DNA of 64,000 nucleotides, taken from Teratosphaeria epicoccoides. Lineage: Eukaryota; Ascomycota; Dothideomycetes; Mycosphaerellales; Teratosphaeriaceae. The notes under the pieces were generated by a model. That model worked only from the letters and a program-made list of their open reading frames with translations, was not told the origin of the DNA and did no database searches. This document shows, one piece after another, positions 58,377-64,000 of the stretch. The DNA is taken from the NCBI GenBank assembly GCA_021401465.1, contig JADDMT010000001.1, positions 310,001-374,000 on the forward strand, in the 5' to 3' direction. The first letter of the stretch is position 1, and every line of letters starts with the position of its first letter. Position numbers and translations under genes: made by a program.

Positions 58377-59798
58377 TCAGGCGCCTGGGCGTGAGTAGTC
58401 CAACTGTCTCACTCGTTTCCACACCTCACGTACGGTTCGCTCCTGACCCTGACGGCCGCTTTCGCTGGATGAGTCACCTGCAGGTCGGATAGCTAAGTAC
58501 AGACGGCTTCCGAGCTTACTGTCTGGGATGTCGGCTGTCGCTGAGCCGGCTGGCGGGTTTGCGGTCGTGACGAGGCCACCAGCTTCTTTCAATAAGCAGA
58601 TTCCGGCGGCGACATCCCACTCCCAACACCTTCAAGTAGGATTGTCAGCTCGTGTCATCAGCCGATGGGCACTGGCAATGCGTAGACGCACCCTCCTTCC
58701 CACCAGATATCGAACGCTCCCATAGCGCAGTAAGCCAGATCGAGAGTAGCAGAACCCAGACTGCGGACACCATGGACCATTCCTCCTTTCCCATCCCGAC
58801 CGCCAATCTCAGCTGCCATGTTCACGAAACTCTCTACTTTGCGGTGAAGATTGCCATCAGGGTCGTCGCGGCGGTCTTTGCCCCATTCGCAAGAGAAGAT
58901 ACAGCCTTTCGGCGCATTCGGCGGCAAAGGCGGTATAGGATTGCGGACCAATGGGAGTGGTTGAGCCTCGTTGAGCCAGGCCCCTCTGCCTTGACATGCC
59001 GAGAACGTCTGATGCAGGAAAGGAGCATGGATGACACCGACCACAGGCTCGCCGTTGAGGATAAACGCGATGGAGACACAGAACATTGGGAAGATGTGGA
59101 TGTAATTCACCGTTCCTTGATAGATCTTAGCCTTTGCTGCCAATCCACAAGACTTTTCACAGGGATTGATCACCGTCCAGAGGATCCTAGAGCAAGGACG
59201 TGAGATCAGTAAGGGTCTGCACATGGTGACTTGCGCTATCAACGCTGTAGCTCACGCACGATGCACCATGTCGGTTCATTGCCGATCAGATACTGTTTGG
59301 AGGCGCCTTTGCTGTAGGACTCTTCACCAACGAACCTGATAGACAGCATTAGTTGAACGGCTTCGAAAATTGTAGCCTGGTAGGAGGATGTGCATTCAAC
59401 ATCGCGCGTACTTGTGTGACGGGTAATGCTCGAGGATCTGATGCTTGACGAAAGCCTCGACGTCTGTGCAGCTTTCAGTACAATGTTCGTGTGAAGGCGG
59501 CTCATCAGGGCCATTGAAGTCTTGCTATTACGCGAGACTGAGCTCCGATGGAGGCACCAATGCTGATGGACGGGGTTGATCTGGACCAGCCTAACGCAAT
59601 GAGGAAGAAGAGAGTCCACAGACCTTCATCTGTCTGCGTGACCAGGTCAACAGCAGAGTCTTTTTCCGTGTGACCTGCTTCACTGCTGGAGCTGGTACGT
59701 GTTCGCCATCCAACGTCCAGTATCTTGCCTGAGTCCTTTGCTAATTGCAACGCGAAACCATAGACTTCGTCCAGATCAATAGGGTCTGCGCCCAGCAT
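58377..59798 (-). CDS. qutG: QutG-type inositol-monophosphatase-like protein
   Basis: Six exons (59798-59624, 59463-59412, 59335-59260, 59186-59174, 59115-58692, 58629-58377) give 330 residues, the usual QutG size. Metal-binding motifs of the IMPase fold appear only after splicing: GEESYSKG, then WCIDPLDGTVNYIH, then GGCWEWDVAAG. The fourth exon is 13 nt (GATCCTCTGGACG) and encodes the core of DPLDG. The centre (FSCEWGKDRRD, HRKVESFVNMAAE, GGKGGMVHGVRSLGSATLDL) matches QutG closely. Quinate clusters of several ascomycetes carry this gene, but its exact role in the pathway is not settled. Intron 1 is long for this window (160 nt), so its placement is less sure than the rest. Confidence 0.9.
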
Positions 59799-60938
59799 CC
59801 TTTCGTCGGCGATACAAGTCTTGTCGAGGCTCTATGTCTTGGTTGTGGTTGCAATGACGGTCGAAAACGCTGGCTACGATAGTGTATGTCCCTTCGGCGT
59901 TTGCTTCCGTCGCCCAAACGGTAATTGGCCCGGGGCTTTTGGAAATGCAAGGCTGACTGCAACCTGGTCATCACTACAGATGGTTTGTGTGACCCAATAT
60001 CGATGCATAGCTGGATCTGGTACATCGCACCCATAACAATCACGTTGAGACACTAGACCCTTGTCACCAAATGCTAAACATCAAAAGCGCCAGACTGATT
60101 GACGCACTGCCGGTCCTGGTCTATCGACAATTATGGCTAACGTTCAAGGATTCCGGGCTGCAGCGCCCAGCCCTCAGAAGTGCATGTATACTCAGCTATC
60201 TCGTCCAGGGATGTGACGCGGAGACTCTGGAGATGTCCGACAGACCTGCAGCTAGCAAAGACTACTATATCTTGAAATGAAAGCTCACAGACGTATCGTG
60301 ATCTGGTCACAGGCACAATCCATACGCTAGCTGCCACCGAAGCGTACTCAGATTGACCATTATAGTCGCCCGATCCTCTCGCTTCAAAGCGCTCTTCCAC
60401 GTCCATGGAAAACTTCGGAAGGGATTCACCGGAATGGTGACACGTAGAAGCACCTGAAACATTCCTCGAAGGCCCTCCTGGTATTCCTCGATTTCAGTGG
60501 GCAGGAGTGCATGGCCCAGAAGTCACTCCGTATGGGGAGTGTGTGTTTGTCAATGGGCTGTCCGACGAATCGTACCAACAACACCAACCGGAGCGGGAGC
60601 CTGTCTGCGCCACGTCGAAGACGAAGCGTCCGTCAGCCCGATCCCTTGAGCGCTTTGCCTGCAAGTCTACACAAGCAGAACCGAATGTCCCACGGTATTG
60701 GCCAGGCCAGCCAACAGAGCTTTCGCACGTCATGTAGATCAGACTATGCTTGCAGTGGAGCGCTCGCATGCTGATCGGGAGATGAGGAAGACCAAGGCGA
60801 ATGCAAATGGTGGAAGGGGTTATAGCAGCATCACCGGAATAGCAACACTATGCCTGTGAAATATCGATCTTGGAGCGGAGTCAGACAATTAGACTCAGCC
60901 TGAGGCTCATGACGAACAATAAGACAATCAGAACCCAT
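59799..60938. other. Intergenic, no gene recognised
   Basis: 1.1 kb between qutG and the broken Gfo/Idh gene, both on the minus strand. It probably holds the qutG promoter. Only unsupported frames. Confidence 0.5.
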
Positions 60939-61994
60939 TTAAAGATCGACCGCTTGGCCTGTGGCGATTGATCTCTTGACCACATCACAAACAGCAACGG
61001 CGCTCAGTCCATCTGCGCCGGAGCAACTGGGCTCTTCCTCGCCCTTGACTACCTTAACAAGATGCTTGATCTGCTCATCGAGGGGTACTTCAGTGCCCAC
61101 AGCCACCGACTGGCTTCTTAAACAGGAGCACCAGCTTTTATCGACACCATCACCATAGCTCATGAGAACCATGTCAACAACGGACAGCACACCCGCATTG
61201 CCAAAAATACGGTACACGTCCTTGCCAGCTTTCGGTATCATTGGATTCTCGCCTGTTGCGCTTTCGAAGTTGTGAGGCGACGGAGTGGCATCAAAGAGGA
61301 TGAAAGTGCCGACAACTCCAGACGCAAACTTCAGCAGTATTGCTGCACCCTCCTCCACCTTGTAGTCCCGATGCGAGATTGTCTGCTCAGCGTGAACCCG
61401 ACGTATGGAACCCAGCATATACTGAAGGGTGTCAATCTCATGACAAAGATTGATTGCCACCACGCCGCTGCCTGCAGCTTCGGCTCGCCAGTTGTACGGG
61501 CTCTGAAAATAGTCCAGTGGCTGATACAATGTCCACAGGCCAGACACTGCTATTGGCCTACCTGTCTGACCAGATGACAACACACTCTTAGCAGCCCTGA
61601 CGTAGGGATTGAAGCGTCTGTGATGTCCTGTGAGAAGCTGCTTCTCACTCGCGCGGGCAGTCTCGATGAGCTTGATTCCCTCTGCAGCCGTAGATGAGAT
61701 AGACTTCCACGAGCACATTGATGCCAGCTGCAGCAAGCTTTAAGCGATGGGGACGTGGCTGCTGTTAGGCGTGCATACTATCGCGGCATCAGGAAGCTTG
61801 ATAGCTTTGAGGCATTCCTCGATTGCCCGGAACGACCGTACATAGTACTTGGCTGCAAGTGCCTCGGCACTGGGAGACGGATCGACTACAGCGTGCAGAT
61901 AAGCATCTGGACATGCAACCACACTGGTAAAATGCCTCATTCCAATGCTGCCGGTGCCAATTATGATGAGATCAATTGGTCTGACGGCAGCCAT
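60939..61994 (-). pseudogene. Gfo/Idh/MocA-family oxidoreductase, broken at the catalytic EKP region
   Basis: From ATG 61994 the Rossmann start (DLIIIGTGSIGMRHFTSVV) and VCTPNSSHVPIA are intact, then TAA ends the frame at 61741-61739. The expected continuation KLAAAGINVLVE reads in a second frame, and SISSTAAEGIKLIETARASE onward returns to the first frame through to TAA at 60941-60939. This fits one base lost near the TAA and two bases lost at the expected E-K-P. A 51-nt GT...AG segment (GTCCCC to TGGAAG) would restore the frame as a pseudo-intron, but it would delete the catalytic Lys region, so I read it as a broken gene. The rest (HHRRFNPYVRAAK, CHEIDTLQYMLGSI) is well kept. The family uses NAD(P) to oxidise sugars or cyclitols. 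Confidence 0.8.
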
Positions 61995-62496
61995 CTCCTG
62001 CAAGTCAATGGATGCGATCTCTGCGGTCGGAGAGGAACAAATGCCAGCTGAACAATAACGAACGATGGAGGTTACTCACTCATGCTGCTCGCATGTGAAC
62101 GTCTCCGTGCTAAAAGCCAACCGCTGGTGATGACAAACCTTCGAAGAGTGGCTGTACGCCTCCGAATGCTGAGAGCGGCGTCTGACAGCTTGGCTGGATT
62201 TGACTTTATCCGGAGCAGGACTGCATGCGGGATCGTATGCGCGATGTGCATGACTAATGACTGACAAGCTTCGCCGATTGCGCTCAATGCCTGCAAGCTT
62301 ACCACGGAGCATTTCTGGTCCTTGATGTATGTCGCTATCTTGATGTTCTCCATGGAGCATGAATCTAAGCAATTCCGGACCATAGCTCTGTGTTACACCA
62401 CAGTTCGTTCGTCTGCTAAAAGATTGCTCAAGGCAGCGGCTCCAAGTCCTTTCTGAATAGGAGTCTAGTCTCTCTTTCTCTTTCCGCATAGTAGCC
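61995..62496. other. Divergent intergenic spacer
   Basis: Between the broken Gfo/Idh gene (-) and the 3-dehydroshikimate dehydratase (+). CT-rich sequence precedes the dehydratase ATG. No gene seen. Confidence 0.5.
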
Positions 62497-63564
62497 ATGC
62501 ATATCCGTCCAGCAATATGTTCGCATTCGCTCGGACGAGCCTGGGTCCATAAGCTGCCAGAGAAGTTCGACCAGGCAGCCCGACATGGACTGGACATAGA
62601 GCTCTTCTTCGAGGACCTTTTGTACGTGGCAAAAGAGATGCCAGGCGGAGAGACGCCAGAAAACCAGCTCGAAGCCGCCCGAATCATTCGAAAACTGGCT
62701 GATGAGCGCGGCATTGCGATCATGTGCCTTCAACCATTTATGCACTATGAAGGCCTGAGAGACCGCCAGAAACATGATGCAAGAATCGAGGAGATGAAGC
62801 TCTGGTTCGAACTGACCGCCATACTGGGCACGGGTCTTATCTCAATACCGTCGACCTGCCAATCGACAGACGAGATGAGCGGTGACATAGACCTCATCGT
62901 CAGTGATCTGCGAGAGGTCGCAGATCTAGGCGCAAGCAGAGGCATCCACTTCGCTTACGAGAGCCTCTGCTGGGGCACATACTCCAATACCTGGGAGCAA
63001 AGCTGGGAAATTGTGCAGCGAGTCGATCGGCCAAATTTTGGAATCTGCTTCGACACCTTCAACATGGCAGGCAGGATGTATGCAGATCCAGCCTCGGACA
63101 CTCGGAAAACGCCAAACGCGGAAGTTGACACTAAAGCTTCACTCCAACGACTTATTGAGACCGTAGATGTCCATAAGATTGCCTACGTACAGGTGGTCGA
63201 TGCCGAACGGTTACAGACGACTCTGACCCAGGCCAGTCCATTTTATGATCCTGATCAACCAGCTCGAATGAGCTGGAGTAGAAATTGCAGGCTTTTCTAT
63301 GGCGAGCGGGACAGAGGCGCCTACCTGCCAGTACGGGCAATATTGAAGGCGATCCTGGTGGACTTGGGATTCGAGGGCTGGGTCAGCGCCGAATTGTTCA
63401 ATCGAAGCTTGGCGGATCCAGACCCTTCAGTGCCTGAGCTGCATGCGCGAAGAGCAGCAATATCGTGGGAGAAAATAATGCGCGATTTCGGACCTGCCGA
63501 CGGACCTGCCAAGCAGGACGCGCCAGCTGTCTCTCCCGAGCAGGTGACTCGGGCGCAGCTTTGA
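62497..63564 (+). CDS. qutC: 3-Dehydroshikimate dehydratase
   Basis: An intronless gene of 355 residues. It has the TIM-barrel of sugar-phosphate isomerase-like dehydratases: an N-terminal strand (RPAICSHSLGRAW), IELFFEDL, then FAYESLCWGTYSNTWEQSWE and FGICFDTFNMAGR with metal-ligand Glu and Asp. YVQVVDAERL and GWVSAELFNRSL supply further ligands near the end. The QutC/Qa-4 enzymes convert 3-dehydroshikimate to protocatechuate, the step that commits quinate and shikimate to ring cleavage. The C-terminal tail (GPADGPAKQDAPAVS) is short and polar. Cytosolic. With the permease and dehydrogenase nearby it marks this part as a quinate cluster. Confidence 0.93.
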   Translation: MHIRPAICSHSLGRAWVHKLPEKFDQAARHGLDIELFFEDLLYVAKEMPGGETPENQLEAARIIRKLADERGIAIMCLQPFMHYEGLRDRQKHDARIEEMKLWFELTAILGTGLISIPSTCQSTDEMSGDIDLIVSDLREVADLGASRGIHFAYESLCWGTYSNTWEQSWEIVQRVDRPNFGICFDTFNMAGRMYADPASDTRKTPNAEVDTKASLQRLIETVDVHKIAYVQVVDAERLQTTLTQASPFYDPDQPARMSWSRNCRLFYGERDRGAYLPVRAILKAILVDLGFEGWVSAELFNRSLADPDPSVPELHARRAAISWEKIMRDFGPADGPAKQDAPAVSPEQVTRAQL

Positions 63565-64000
63565 CAGAGGCCGGCGCGGTGTTGAGAAAGACAATAGGCT
63601 ATGACAAGTTAGACTAAAGTATGATGTAGCGTTCAGCGCAGACCTGACTCCAGTGTATTCACTGTTGTTTAAGTCTGGCTCCAACCGTGACATTACACCA
63701 CAAGGACGCATACTCGGTATCGAGATGGGCCGTCCTAGCCTGAGTGCACCATTTGGGATGCTTTCGCTTAGACCGAGTCGCTGACTTTTATCGCTACGCT
63801 GTGTCTGGAGCCAAGCTTGTGGCATGCATCATCGTCGTGTTCAGCCGGGGAAAGGGTCAAACAGAACCGTGAAGTAGCCTCCGATCGTGATGACCGGGCG
63901 CATGATGCGCGCAATCACCAGCAAATGTCCCAGACGGTTTCACGGCTAGGTGAGAGAACAATCGCCTTCGTTGCTTTTGCTGAGTCTGGTTCCGATACCA
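63565..64000. other. Window end, no gene recognised
   Basis: 3' flank of the dehydratase; no supported frame up to the window edge. Further quinate genes, if any, would start beyond it. Confidence 0.5.

Noticed and set aside
61724..61774. Treating the GTCCCC...TGGAAG segment of the Gfo/Idh gene as a true intron
   Set aside because: The segment still reads as the conserved GINVLVE block in another frame, so it is altered coding sequence rather than an intron.
1..64000. tRNA genes, CRISPR arrays, terminal-repeat transposons
   Set aside because: No paired A and B box with cloverleaf, no regularly spaced repeats and no transposase or terminal repeats were found by eye.

Overview
This window is nuclear DNA of a filamentous ascomycete. 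The genes are split by short GT-AG introns (mostly 45-76 nt) with CTAAC/CTGAC-like branch points, and the gene set is typical of Pezizomycotina: Sec23, Rsp5, Vtc1, an MFS sugar transporter, a long-N-terminus aquaporin and a quinate-use cluster. Gene content and intron style suggest a Dothideomycete, possibly Mycosphaerellales; that is an inference and cannot be proved here. No rRNA, tRNA, CRISPR array or intact transposon was recognised.

Left part (1-29 kb): mostly single-copy cellular genes. In order they are a Tctex-1 dynein light chain (-) and VTC1 (+) from a shared 354-bp promoter, a hexose transporter (+), a secreted arylsulfatase (-), an aquaporin (-), a frameshifted quinone-oxidoreductase-like gene (+), a vacuolar amino acid transporter (+), SEC23 (+), a 3-ketoacyl-CoA thiolase (+), a DUF3245-like nuclear protein (-), the succinyl-CoA ligase beta subunit (+), NC2-beta/Dr1 (-) and a short-chain dehydrogenase (-).

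Middle part (29-50 kb): an accessory stretch. It holds a FAD oxidoreductase broken by three frameshifts and a stop, a bacterial-luciferase-like flavin monooxygenase of the NtaA/SnaA type, a P450 with an odd haem loop, the decayed 3' half of a second FAD oxidoreductase (fructosyl-amine/sarcosine oxidase type), a mitochondrial carrier, and a 1227-residue low-complexity orphan protein. After that comes about 5 kb without an intact gene, containing a small AT-rich island (near 32% GC) and coding debris.

Right part (50-64 kb): RSP5 (C2-3xWW-HECT), then a quinate-use cluster. The cluster has an intradiol dioxygenase, a quinate permease (qutD type), a quinate/shikimate dehydrogenase (qutB type), a qutG-type inositol-monophosphatase-like gene, a broken Gfo/Idh oxidoreductase, and a 3-dehydroshikimate dehydratase (qutC type). 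Together these could import quinate, oxidise it, form protocatechuate and, through a hydroxyquinol branch, open the ring. The catabolic dehydroquinase (qutE) and the activator and repressor (qutA, qutR) are not in the window.

Exon boundaries were inferred by eye from splice consensus, reading frame and remembered family motifs. The most unusual items are a 13-nt micro-exon carrying the metal-binding DPLDG motif of qutG, an aquaporin whose two NPA motifs are each split by an intron at the same base of the Asn codon, and four decayed redox-enzyme genes beside fully intact housekeeping genes.
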